Shown here piece by piece: positions 7,249 to 14,437 of a stretch of 32,726 bases of DNA. The notes beneath the pieces are model-generated. The model was given only the letters and a program-made list of their open reading frames with translations. It was not told the origin of the DNA and made no database searches. A program made the position numbers and the translations under genes. Within the stretch, counting starts at the first letter, position 1. Each line of letters starts with the position of its first letter. This DNA comes from Rheinheimera sp. (GTDB taxonomy: Bacteria > Pseudomonadota > Gammaproteobacteria > Enterobacterales > Alteromonadaceae), in contig NZ_JAVBXS010000031.1 in assembly GCF_030824435.1 (NCBI RefSeq), forward strand, positions 1 to 32,726. Reading direction: 5' to 3'.

Positions 7249-7319
7249 CCGTCGGCTCTGTCATTCTTGCAAAGCTTGCAATACAATAGGTTTTTGCGCT
7301 TTAAACTGGAATTATTCGC

Positions 7320-8126
7320 ATGTCGCTCGCGTTGTTACCTCTGCTGGCTTTTTTGTGTTATCTCACTGCAACCGCAGCTGTTGCCAGACGTTTGTATCAC
7401 CCACAAGGTCCAAATCTGAAGCTGGTATTTTCCGCCGCCACTGCCGGCATAGTACTGCATATGTTGGGGTTAAGTCAGGCGATGTTTGGCAGCGATGGCC
7501 AGAATTTCAGTTTGCTGAATGTCAGTTCTCTGGTGTGCTGGCTTATTACTTTATCTTTTACAATTGCAGCGCTGCGCACGCCTATTGCTTTGTTATTGCC
7601 TATTGTTTTTGGTTTTGCCGCTTTGATGCAACTGGCCGTTGCGCTGTTGCCTGCTGGCGCTCAGGTACAACATTTTGAACAAAGTCCCTGGTTGTTATTA
7701 CATGTAATAGTGGCATTTATTGCTTATGTGATATTGATCATGGCTACTTTGTATTCATTGCAGGTCAGTTATATAAGTCAGCGCTTAAAACAAAAAACAC
7801 CGCTGCAAACAGGCTCTGTATTTCCACCTCTGATGCAGGCCGAACAATTGTTGTTCCGGCTGGTACTGGCTGGCACTGTGCTGCTGGGTTTAACCTTATT
7901 CAGCGGCGCTATTTTCACCGAAGACTGGTTTGGCAAACATAACATCCACAAAAATCTGTTAAGCCTTATCGCTTTTGTGTTGTTTTCACTGTTGTTGTTG
8001 GGTCATGCCAGGCTTGGTTGGCGGGGCCGTGTTGCCAATGGCTTAACCATCAGTGCCAGTTTGTTATTAACTTTGGCTTATTTTGGCAGCCGTTTTGTGC
8101 GGGAAATCCTGCTCGAGCGCTTGTAA
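7320..8126 (+). CDS. ypjD: Inner-membrane cytochrome c assembly-like protein YpjD
   Basis: A 268-residue integral membrane protein of the CcsA/CcmC-like cytochrome c assembly family, about eight predicted helices. It aligns along its length with E. coli YpjD as I recall it: NFSLLNVSSLV near 65, the H-containing LLLHVIVAFIAYVIL near 130, FSGAIFTEDWFGKHNIHKN, GHARLGWRGR and the end TLAYFGSRFV. Despite the family name no haem-delivery role is proven for YpjD; a link to CorB-type transport or envelope function has been suggested from gene neighbourhood. The ATG at 7320 has only a weak ribosome binding site (TGGA). It is divergent from ffh and 64 bases upstream of corB, the same order as in E. coli. 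Confidence 0.92.
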   Translation: MSLALLPLLAFLCYLTATAAVARRLYHPQGPNLKLVFSAATAGIVLHMLGLSQAMFGSDGQNFSLLNVSSLVCWLITLSFTIAALRTPIALLLPIVFGFAALMQLAVALLPAGAQVQHFEQSPWLLLHVIVAFIAYVILIMATLYSLQVSYISQRLKQKTPLQTGSVFPPLMQAEQLLFRLVLAGTVLLGLTLFSGAIFTEDWFGKHNIHKNLLSLIAFVLFSLLLLGHARLGWRGRVANGLTISASLLLTLAYFGSRFVREILLERL

Positions 8127-8190
8127 TCCTTGACTCACAAACCGCTTTGGCTTATTAAATAGGCCTTAGCGGCTATATAGGTTATTTCTC

Positions 8191-9459
8191 TTGGACGACA
8201 TATCAACCAGCACCTTGTTTATTATTCTTGGTGTTCTGGTTTTTTGTTCTGCATATTTTTCTGCGACTGAAACAGGCATGATGTCGGTAAATCCTTACCG
8301 GCTTAAACATCTTGCCAATGAAAATCACGCCGGCGCTCAACGCACTGCTGCACTTTTAGCAAGACGCGACCGCTTGATTGGTTTAATTCTGGTTGGCAAC
8401 AACCTGGTGAATATAGCCGCTTCTGCCATAGCCACCATTATCGGCATGCGGCTTTATGGTGATGTAGGCATCGCCATAGCCACAGTGTTTTTAACACTGA
8501 TCATCCTGATTTTTGGTGAAGTCACGCCCAAAACTCTTGCTGCGCTGCATCCGGAGCGTATTGCTTTTCCAAGTTCGCTGATTTTAATTCCACTGATGAA
8601 AGTGCTGTATCCTTTGGTCTGGCTGCTGAATTGGATTTGTAACAACTTTCTGAAAATTTTTGGTGTCAGCGCCGAACATCATCATGGCCATAGTTTAAGC
8701 AGTGAAGAGCTGCGTACCGTAGTTCATGAAGCCGGCGCTTTATTGCCGGAGCAACATCAGAATATGCTGGTGGGTGTACTTGATCTGGAAAATGCCACAG
8801 TTGAAGACATTATGATCCCGCGTAATGAGCTGGCAGGCATTGATATTAATGACGAATGGAAAGACATAGTGCGACAGTTGGCCAATACGCAGCACAGCCG
8901 CATTTTGTTATACCGTGACAGTATTGACGATGCACTTGGCTTTTTACACACCAGAGATGTAATGCGTTTGGTCCTTAAAGACCAGCTCACTAAAGCCACT
9001 CTGCTGCGCTCAGTCAACGACATTTATTTTATTCCCGAAGGCACCCCACTCAATACCCAACTGGTGAAATTCCAAAATTCAAAAGAACGTATTGGTCTGG
9101 TGGTCGACGAATATGGCGATATTCAGGGTCTGGTGACACTGGAAGATATTCTGGAAGAAGTCGTAGGTGAATTCACCACCCATATTGCCGAGCAAAACAG
9201 TGAAGAAATTCAGCCACAACCGGACGGTTCATTTTTGGTAGACGGCAGTATTAACCTACGGGATCTGAACCGGGAAATGCAGCTGAATTTACCAACAGAT
9301 GGCCCCAAAACGCTGAATGGTCTGGTGCTTGAATATCTGGAAGAAATTCCGCAAGCCAACCTGAGCCTGAAGCTGCTGGGTTATCCGCTGGAGATTGTCG
9401 AAGTGCAAGACAATATGATTAAATCGGTCAGGATTTTCCCACATTTGAAAAACAACTAA
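8191..9459 (+). CDS. corB: CNNM/CorC-family transporter with CBS pair (CorB-like)
   Basis: A 422-residue protein of the DUF21-CBS-CorC_HlyC architecture, linked to Mg2+/Co2+ efflux or resistance. Residues about 5-180 are the DUF21 membrane domain with SAYFSATETGMMSVNPYRLKHLA given in part as SATETGMM, plus LVGNNLVNI and FGEVTPKTLAA, which hold conserved polar residues of the ion site. Residues about 200-325 carry a CBS pair (DIMIPRNELAG and VVDEYGDIQGLVTLEDILEEVVGE). The C-terminal CorC_HlyC domain ends near 420. The start is TTG: MDDISTSTL aligns with the E. coli MEHISTTTL start, and no nearer ATG fits. A weak hairpin (8142-8172) sits in the gap after ypjD; whether the two genes are one transcript is open. 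Confidence 0.93.
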   Translation: MDDISTSTLFIILGVLVFCSAYFSATETGMMSVNPYRLKHLANENHAGAQRTAALLARRDRLIGLILVGNNLVNIAASAIATIIGMRLYGDVGIAIATVFLTLIILIFGEVTPKTLAALHPERIAFPSSLILIPLMKVLYPLVWLLNWICNNFLKIFGVSAEHHHGHSLSSEELRTVVHEAGALLPEQHQNMLVGVLDLENATVEDIMIPRNELAGIDINDEWKDIVRQLANTQHSRILLYRDSIDDALGFLHTRDVMRLVLKDQLTKATLLRSVNDIYFIPEGTPLNTQLVKFQNSKERIGLVVDEYGDIQGLVTLEDILEEVVGEFTTHIAEQNSEEIQPQPDGSFLVDGSINLRDLNREMQLNLPTDGPKTLNGLVLEYLEEIPQANLSLKLLGYPLEIVEVQDNMIKSVRIFPHLKNN

Positions 9460-9496
9460 AGAAGCCAATTAGCGCGTTTTTTTGCTGACAGCTGCT

Positions 9497-9525
9497 TTGA
9501 CAACTAGCCGAACACTGAGTATAAA
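9497..9525 (+). promoter_or_regulatory. Near-consensus sigma-70 promoter in the corB-gshA gap
   Basis: TTGACA (9497-9502, perfect), 17-base spacer, TATAAA (9520-9525, 5 of 6). The predicted start is near 9532. It points away from corB into a stretch without a conventional gene and is the best promoter match in the window. Confidence 0.7.
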
Positions 9526-9634
9526 ACCTGTAAAAACAACATCATAAAAACATTTCGTCAAAAAATAACAAAAAAACAGAAAAAAAAGTAAAACCTTCTG
9601 AACTTTCAATACGACTAAGCTTCTAACTTAGCGA

Positions 9635-9685
9635 ATGGATTCAACCAAGTTTTTGTTTTCATCCCTGGATTCTCCTTATCCTTAG
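9635..9685 (+). CDS. Possible 16-residue peptide inside the candidate small RNA
   Basis: ATG to TAG encodes MDSTKFLFSSLDSPYP. It lies between the internal hairpin and the terminator. No Shine-Dalgarno sequence is visible before the ATG (the hairpin occupies that place), which argues against efficient translation unless the hairpin opens. Length alone makes chance likely; conservation would decide. Confidence 0.25.
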   Translation: MDSTKFLFSSLDSPYP

Positions 9686-9689
9686 TTTT

Positions 9690-9716
9690 ACGGTCACTCA
9701 GGTGGCCGTTTTTTTT
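9690..9716 (+). terminator. Strong intrinsic terminator of the candidate small RNA
   Basis: Stem ACGGTCAC / GTGGCCGT (9690-9697 and 9702-9709; 8 bp with one G-T pair), loop TCAG, followed by seven or more T. It lies about 230 bases past the corB stop, so it may also catch corB read-through. Confidence 0.88.
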
Positions 9717-9764
9717 GCCCGCCTGACATCCCAAAGTCATTTCATCAATGCCAATTGACCAGAC

Positions 9765-9792
9765 AAAAAAATAGCAGAGCGACTGCCCTGCC
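9765..9792 (-). terminator. Intrinsic terminator after gshA
   Basis: Minus strand stem GCAGGGC / GCTCTGC (arms 9785-9791 and 9774-9780; one G-T pair), 4-base loop, then TATTTTTTT. It is about 110 bases past the gshA stop. The rest of the 9717-9900 stretch shows no gene. Confidence 0.85.
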
Positions 9793-9900
9793 ATTGTTTT
9801 AGATACTTTTGCTGCTTTTAGCTGATTTATCTTGTTTTTGTAGCAAACAATACAGGCGCTGAACCCTGTTGTTCACTACAGCCGGGCTCAATGCAACCTG

Positions 9901-11517
9901 CTAGCTTTTAGCTTTTTCTGCCTCACAGAGCTGCGCCGGATCTTCAATAAAATACTGCTTTAAATAGTCATCAAAGCTGATGGTGTCTTTTTGTTCGATA
10001 GCCCTTTGCTCCGACAACGAGGTTTTTGTCATCTGCAAAAATTCCGCTTCTGAATAAAACTGATAATCGCCCTTAAGCAATTGCTGCCGGTAACTTTCAG
10101 ATAAATTCAAACTCACTGAACTGTTATCTTGTTGCGCAGCTATCAGCTGATTCAGCACCTTGCCGGAGAATGTTTGTGCCGGATCTAATAACCCCAGATA
10201 AAACTGTTTCAGCACAGCCTGATAACTATCGCCACCATGCACTTCATCAAAACAATGCGCTAAAGGCATTAAAGCGGCAAAAATCTCTTCCGCCCAGTCT
10301 TGCATCAGACGCGGGTGCGCGCCGTCCAGCAACTCCAGATTAATACGCCGGCCATCGGTTACCACTTTGCGCAGGTTATTGTCGACAAGATTTTGCTCGT
10401 CCGCTGACATCAAAGGGCTTTGTTCAAGCAGGCAATACAGCAGGAATAAATCCAGAAATCGCATTTGTTCAGCGGTAATACCTACGGCGGTAAATGGATT
10501 TACATCCAGAGCACGTACTTCAATGTACTCAACGCCGCGTTTGGCCAGCGCACAGGTGGGTCGTTCGCCACTTTGGGTGGTGCGTTTAGGTCTGATGGTG
10601 GAATAAAATTCGTTTTCTATTTGCAGAATATTGGCATTCAGCTGCTGATATTCACCATCAACTTTTACACCAATACTCTGGTACTCCGCCGATGGCGTGC
10701 TGATAGCCTGTTGTAAGCCTTTGATATAGTCCGGCAAATTGTTGTAACTGACATTCAGTGCCGATTGTGCGCTATTGGTATAACCTAAATCACTCATGCG
10801 CAAACTGGTGGCATAAGGCAAATACAAACTGCCTTTGCCAAGGTTCTGGAATGGATATTTGCTTTGTCTGCCTTGTAAAAAGGATTTACACATAGCAGGT
10901 GAAGCGCCAAACAAATATACAATCAACCAGACATATCTTTTGTAATTGCGGATAAGACCAAGATACTGCGCTGAAATAAAGTCCTGCAGCGGTTCGGTAT
11001 TACCAAGACTTTGCTGATAACCCAACCAGAATTCTTCCGGCAATGAGAAGTTAAAATGCACGCCGCTGATGGCTTGCATCATACTGCCATAACGGTTTTT
11101 CAGCCCCTTGCGGTACAAGGTTTTCATCCGGCCTACATTGGAAGTGCCGTAATAAGCGAGGCGGATTTCATCCTGATGTTCAATAAAACAAGGCATGCTG
11201 CCTGAGCCAAGACGTTCATCACCCAGCTGGCGCATCGAAAAACGGTGGATGTCGGTCAGTTGCGCTATGGTCGTTTCAATGTCGGATTGCGCCGGCGTAA
11301 TAAACTCCAGCAAAGACTCTGAAAAGTCAGTGGTGATTAGTGGATGGGTTAATGCAGACCCAAGCGCATAAGGGTGATCTGATTGCGACAACCTGCCATC
11401 TGGTTTGATGCGTAAAGTTTCACGTTCAATACCACGACGGATACCTTTGATGGTACTTTTCCAGGGCGCAGCTTGTAACTTTGCCATTTGTTCCGATAAA
11501 AACTGACTCAAGTGCAT
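9901..11517 (-). CDS. gshA: Glutamate-cysteine ligase (gamma-glutamylcysteine synthetase)
   Basis: GshA joins L-glutamate and L-cysteine with ATP, the committed step of glutathione synthesis, in the cytosol. The 538 residues match the gammaproteobacterial class (E. coli 518). Hallmarks seen: GIRRGIERETLRI near 25, ALGSALTHPLITTDFSESLLEFITP, MPCFIEHQ, YGTSNVGRMKTLYRKGLKNRYG, ISGVHFNFSLP, and VEYIEVRALDVNPF near 330, which form the ATP and substrate pocket. The ATG at 11517 fits the family N-terminus, but its AAGGA sequence abuts it directly; a TTG two codons later has better spacing, so the exact start is uncertain. The CBS-pair gene lies 83 bases upstream on the same strand with no clear terminator between. 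Confidence 0.97.
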   Translation of the reverse strand: MHLSQFLSEQMAKLQAAPWKSTIKGIRRGIERETLRIKPDGRLSQSDHPYALGSALTHPLITTDFSESLLEFITPAQSDIETTIAQLTDIHRFSMRQLGDERLGSGSMPCFIEHQDEIRLAYYGTSNVGRMKTLYRKGLKNRYGSMMQAISGVHFNFSLPEEFWLGYQQSLGNTEPLQDFISAQYLGLIRNYKRYVWLIVYLFGASPAMCKSFLQGRQSKYPFQNLGKGSLYLPYATSLRMSDLGYTNSAQSALNVSYNNLPDYIKGLQQAISTPSAEYQSIGVKVDGEYQQLNANILQIENEFYSTIRPKRTTQSGERPTCALAKRGVEYIEVRALDVNPFTAVGITAEQMRFLDLFLLYCLLEQSPLMSADEQNLVDNNLRKVVTDGRRINLELLDGAHPRLMQDWAEEIFAALMPLAHCFDEVHGGDSYQAVLKQFYLGLLDPAQTFSGKVLNQLIAAQQDNSSVSLNLSESYRQQLLKGDYQFYSEAEFLQMTKTSLSEQRAIEQKDTISFDDYLKQYFIEDPAQLCEAEKAKS

Positions 11518-11600
11518 TCCTTATTGGGATCCTGTTTGCCAATGATTGGGAGTGCCCCGACAAAAAACAAGGGTCACCAAAGTGAAAACAACCTCACTCT

Positions 11601-12044
11601 TTACTCTTCTTCTTCCGATTGACGCTGACGTTTTAGCTGTGATTGCACCACAAGGCGCAAAATATCTTTCCAGGAAACGATACCGATTAAACGTTGTTGC
11701 TCATCGACCACAGGTAAACAACTGATATTACGGTCCAGCAACAACTTAGCGGCAGTCAGCACAGCACAATCCTGTGAAACACTGATGACAGGTGTTGTCA
11801 TCACATGCCTGACTTTACGGCTTTGCAAAAACAATTCTGTGGTCTGCTCTGATGCTGAGTCCATAATAGGACTCAGTACCTTGTAATAATCTTTAACCGA
11901 CACAATACCAATCAGCCGGTGCAGGCTGTCAATCACAGGCACATGCTGAAATCTGGCGTCAACAAACAAAGTCCGTAAACTGGCCAAAGTGGCATCTTCA
12001 GTGGTTACCCGCACCTTCTTACTCATAATGTCAGCAATGGCCAT
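11601..12044 (-). CDS. CBS-domain pair protein
   Basis: A 147-residue protein that is little more than two CBS domains: about 1-60 (IMSKKVRVTTEDATL... HVPVIDSLHRLIGIVSVKDYY) and about 78-137 (HVMTTPVISVSQDCAV... CLPVVDEQQRLIGIVSWKDIL), followed by a charged tail ending in SEEEE. CBS pairs (Bateman modules) bind adenosyl ligands such as AMP, ATP or SAM and usually regulate a partner. No partner is attached. The ATG has AGGGA six bases upstream. It is divergent from the aer-like gene and upstream of gshA, so it might share that transcript; a regulatory link to glutathione synthesis is speculative. Confidence 0.85.
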   Translation of the reverse strand: MAIADIMSKKVRVTTEDATLASLRTLFVDARFQHVPVIDSLHRLIGIVSVKDYYKVLSPIMDSASEQTTELFLQSRKVRHVMTTPVISVSQDCAVLTAAKLLLDRNISCLPVVDEQQRLIGIVSWKDILRLVVQSQLKRQRQSEEEE

Positions 12045-12083
12045 TGAATGTCCCTATTTTCTTTAATGCTTATCCGGTGCTTT

Positions 12084-12122
12084 GTAGTAAACTACTGTAT
12101 CACCGCCCTAATTAAAGTCCAA
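12084..12122 (-). promoter_or_regulatory. Weak predicted promoter and palindrome in the CBS/aer divergent gap
   Basis: Minus strand TTGGAC (12117-12122), 17-base spacer, TACAGT (12094-12099), both boxes weak. A 12-bp palindrome GTAGT-AA-ACTAC (12084-12095) overlaps the downstream edge of the -10, where a repressor could act. Either could be chance in a gap this size. Confidence 0.3.
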
Positions 12123-12131
12123 GTCACTGAT

Positions 12132-13676
12132 ATGAACCGAAGAAATCAACAACTGGTCAACGAAGCCGTCACCTTTAGCCCTGACGTCGAACTGGTTTCC
12201 ACCACGGATACCCGTGGCATCATTACCTATGCAAATCCGGCATTCTGTCAGGTTGCAGGTTACAGTGCGGAAGAATTAGTAGGTAAAAATCACAATATTG
12301 TGCGCCATCCGGATATGCCCAAAGCGGCATTTTCTGATCTCTGGGACACTTTGAAAAAAAATCAGTCCTGGCGGGGTATGGTCAAAAACCGTTGCAAGGA
12401 TGGTCGTTATTATTGGGTTGATGCTTTTGTGACACCTATTTTTGAAAACCACAAACTGGTTGGTTTTCAGTCGGTACGGCGTTGCCCGAGTCCCGAGCTT
12501 ATTCGCCGGGCTGAACTGACCTATCAAAAAGTTCAGGCGGGTCAGCGTCTGGCTGGCTGGCGTTTTAATCATTCATTCAGACGGATGACTGCTGCGGCGC
12601 TGACGCTTGCAGTTATCACTGCAGGCTGCTATTGGTTGTCACTGTGGTTTGCAGCTGCCCTGCTGCTGCCGCTGATATACCATGTCTGCTTTTATGATGA
12701 ACTGCATGTCACACCACAACATCTGCAAACACTGCAACAACAAGGGGATTCGGTAAGCCGTTTTGTTTACAGTGGTTTTGGCCCTTTTGGTATTGCCGAT
12801 TTCCAGCTGAAAATATTGCAAGCCAAATTAACCACTGTGCTTGGCCGCACCGGTGACAGCACCTCGCAACTGCGTAATATTGCCGATACTCTGGCAGAAG
12901 CTGTTGATCAGACCAAGGGTGGTATTTCGCAACAGCAACAACAATTGCAGCTGATTGATCAGGCCAGTCAGGAACTGACTCAAACCGTTGCCGAAATTTC
13001 GTCACGCACCGCCCATACCACAACTCAGGTGCAAAGCACCCATCAGATTTGTCAGCAGGCACAACAGGCCATGCAACTCACCACCAGCACAGTGCAACAA
13101 TTGGCTAAAGAAGTGGATGGCGCAGCCAACACCGCTGACAGTCTGGCGGTGGAAGCACAGCGTATCGGCGCAGTAATGGCCGAAATTCAGGGTATTGCCG
13201 ATCAGACCAATTTGCTGGCATTAAATGCAGCTATTGAAGCGGCCCGTGCCGGTGAACATGGCAGAGGTTTTGCTGTGGTGGCAGATGAAGTGCGGGCTTT
13301 ATCTTCCCGTACCCACAATGCCACTGAACAAATTCAGCTGTCTATCCGTGAAATTCAGCAAACCTTGTTAAGCTGGGGCAGCGTGATGGTACAAAGCCGT
13401 CAGCAAGCGGAACATTGTGTTGAACAAAGTCAACTCAGTGCTGCTCAGGTCAATGAAATTGCCGCTATGGTCGACCAGATTGCATCAGCTTCGGCCCAAA
13501 TTGCCACAGCCACAATGCAGCAGGATGTTGTAGCTCACAGAGTCGCAGGTCACGTGCAGGACATTACCGCTATCGCGGACACCAACAGCAACAATATGGC
13601 AGTGGTCGCAGAGAACAGCCATGTACTGCACGACAAAGCGGCAGAGCTCACCAGTCTGGCAAAAACTTTCAGCTAA
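12132..13676 (+). CDS. aer: PAS-domain methyl-accepting chemotaxis protein, Aer type
   Basis: A redox/aerotaxis transducer of 514 residues (E. coli Aer 506). The N-terminal PAS domain (about 10-115) has [21 protein letters not shown] and [17 protein letters not shown]58, H59, D61 and W80 correspond to Aer R57, H58, D60 and W79, which hold FAD. A hydrophobic segment at about 154-188 is the membrane anchor. The signalling hairpin tip is at about 350-400 ([34 protein letters not shown]), given here as the pieces [19 protein letters not shown] and [12 protein letters not shown], which contacts CheA/CheW. The ATG at 12132 is preferred to an in-frame ATG 84 bases upstream because family members start just before the PAS domain. 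No C-terminal receptor-modification pentapeptide is seen. It is a single gene on its strand. Confidence 0.9.
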   Translation: MNRRNQQLVNEAVTFSPDVELVSTTDTRGIITYANPAFCQVAGYSAEELVGKNHNIVRHPDMPKAAFSDLWDTLKKNQSWRGMVKNRCKDGRYYWVDAFVTPIFENHKLVGFQSVRRCPSPELIRRAELTYQKVQAGQRLAGWRFNHSFRRMTAAALTLAVITAGCYWLSLWFAAALLLPLIYHVCFYDELHVTPQHLQTLQQQGDSVSRFVYSGFGPFGIADFQLKILQAKLTTVLGRTGDSTSQLRNIADTLAEAVDQTKGGISQQQQQLQLIDQASQELTQTVAEISSRTAHTTTQVQSTHQICQQAQQAMQLTTSTVQQLAKEVDGAANTADSLAVEAQRIGAVMAEIQGIADQTNLLALNAAIEAARAGEHGRGFAVVADEVRALSSRTHNATEQIQLSIREIQQTLLSWGSVMVQSRQQAEHCVEQSQLSAAQVNEIAAMVDQIASASAQIATATMQQDVVAHRVAGHVQDITAIADTNSNNMAVVAENSHVLHDKAAELTSLAKTFS

Positions 13677-13788
13677 CCGGCACTGTTTAAGGCTTTGGCA
13701 GCCGACTGAATTTCATGAGGGAACGGGCAATTCTGTGAATGTTCGTTACACTTGAAGTTCAGTCTGCGGCAATCCGACAGAGGCCTTT

Positions 13789-14193
13789 ATGAGAATACTT
13801 TTTTTCCTGATGCTGTCATCTTTGTTCTGCAACCAACTGCTGGCAGCCGAACAAGTGATGTACCAATGGCGTGACAAAAACAACACCTTGCATGTAAGTC
13901 AGTTACCACCACAAAATGTTGATTACGAAACTATAGTGATTGGTCCTTCGCAACAAAACACCGCGGCAATGAAACCGCAGCCAAAACCTCAGGCGAAGAA
14001 TGAAGCGAAGCGGCAAAGCTGTGAAAAAGCACAAAAAAATCTGAAAATTTTGCAGCAGGATTTACCGGTATTTATTGATATGGAAGATGGCAGCAAACAA
14101 CAACTGACAGATGCACAAATGGAAGCGCAGCGCACTCTGGCACAACAACAAATTAATTTGTTTTGTGATTCGACAGCGACAAACAATAATTAA
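13789..14193 (+). CDS. DUF4124-domain periplasmic protein
   Basis: A 134-residue exported protein. Residues 1-19 are a signal peptide (MRILFFLMLSSLFCNQLLA with cleavage before AEQ). Residues about 22-55 match the DUF4124 pattern, VMYQWRDKNNTLHVSQLPP, an aromatic-W-x-D-x-x-G-like strand followed by SxxPP. A charged Lys/Gln/Pro linker leads to a C-terminal helical part with two cysteines (SCEKAQKNL, LFCDS) that could form a disulphide. Function of the family is unknown. The ATG has GAGG eight bases upstream. Monocistronic, closed by the terminator at 14270-14300. Confidence 0.8.
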   Translation: MRILFFLMLSSLFCNQLLAAEQVMYQWRDKNNTLHVSQLPPQNVDYETIVIGPSQQNTAAMKPQPKPQAKNEAKRQSCEKAQKNLKILQQDLPVFIDMEDGSKQQLTDAQMEAQRTLAQQQINLFCDSTATNNN

Positions 14194-14269
14194 TAAATTC
14201 AGATGGATACAATAAGCTCACACAGTGCCCAACTGCCATATTCAAGCTGAACTCATATAATTCTGGCAT

Positions 14270-14300
14270 AAAAAAAGAGCTGCTTTGCAGCTCTTTTTTT
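14270..14300. terminator. Bidirectional terminator between the DUF4124 gene and clpB
   Basis: Perfect stem GAGCTGC / GCAGCTC (14277-14283 and 14287-14293) with a TTT loop, flanked by seven A on the left and seven T on the right, so a U-tract exists in both directions. It serves the convergent DUF4124 gene (plus) and clpB (minus, 137 bases beyond its stop). Confidence 0.92.
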
Positions 14301-14437
14301 ATCTTTGTTTTTACTGTTGCTCCGTTATCCAAGCGGAGGTGCAACAGCAGCTAACTGATATAGCAGATTTGCTATGACACATTTTTTCACTGCGGCCTGA
14401 CTTCCTCCCTGGCTATCCGGCTACAAATCCCCTGCTG

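Larger units (their letters stand above)
9532..9716 (+). ncRNA. Candidate small RNA of about 185 nt
   Basis: Bounded by the promoter at 9497-9525 and the terminator at 9690-9716. The first 65 bases or so are extremely A-rich and unstructured, a possible Hfq or ribosome contact. A small hairpin follows (CTAAG/CTTAG at 9615-9619 and 9627-9631, extended by CG/CG around a bulged A), then a 16-codon reading frame (9635-9685), then the terminator stem. I recognise no known RNA family. No gene follows on this strand, so it is not an ordinary leader. Alternatives are a small-protein mRNA or a dual-function RNA. Existence is inferred from the promoter-terminator pair only. Confidence 0.5.

Noticed and set aside
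7266-7290. TTGCAA-AGC-TTGCAA repeat and a TACAAT box upstream of ypjD
   Set aside because: Each TTGCAA is itself palindromic, so the pair arises easily by chance, and no -35 fits the TACAAT at 16-18 bases.
8142-8172. Hairpin between ypjD and corB
   Set aside because: A 5-bp plus 3-bp stem with internal mismatches and no T-run; too weak to call a terminator or a riboswitch.
12048-12131. Upstream extension of the aer reading frame starting with [11 protein letters not shown]
   Set aside because: Family members start just before the PAS domain, and this stretch overlaps the start region and likely promoter of the divergent CBS gene.
14360-14375. Hairpin ATAGCA-GATT-TGCTAT after clpB
   Set aside because: No T-run follows on the minus strand and the stem is AT-rich; the strong terminator at 14270-14300 already serves clpB.
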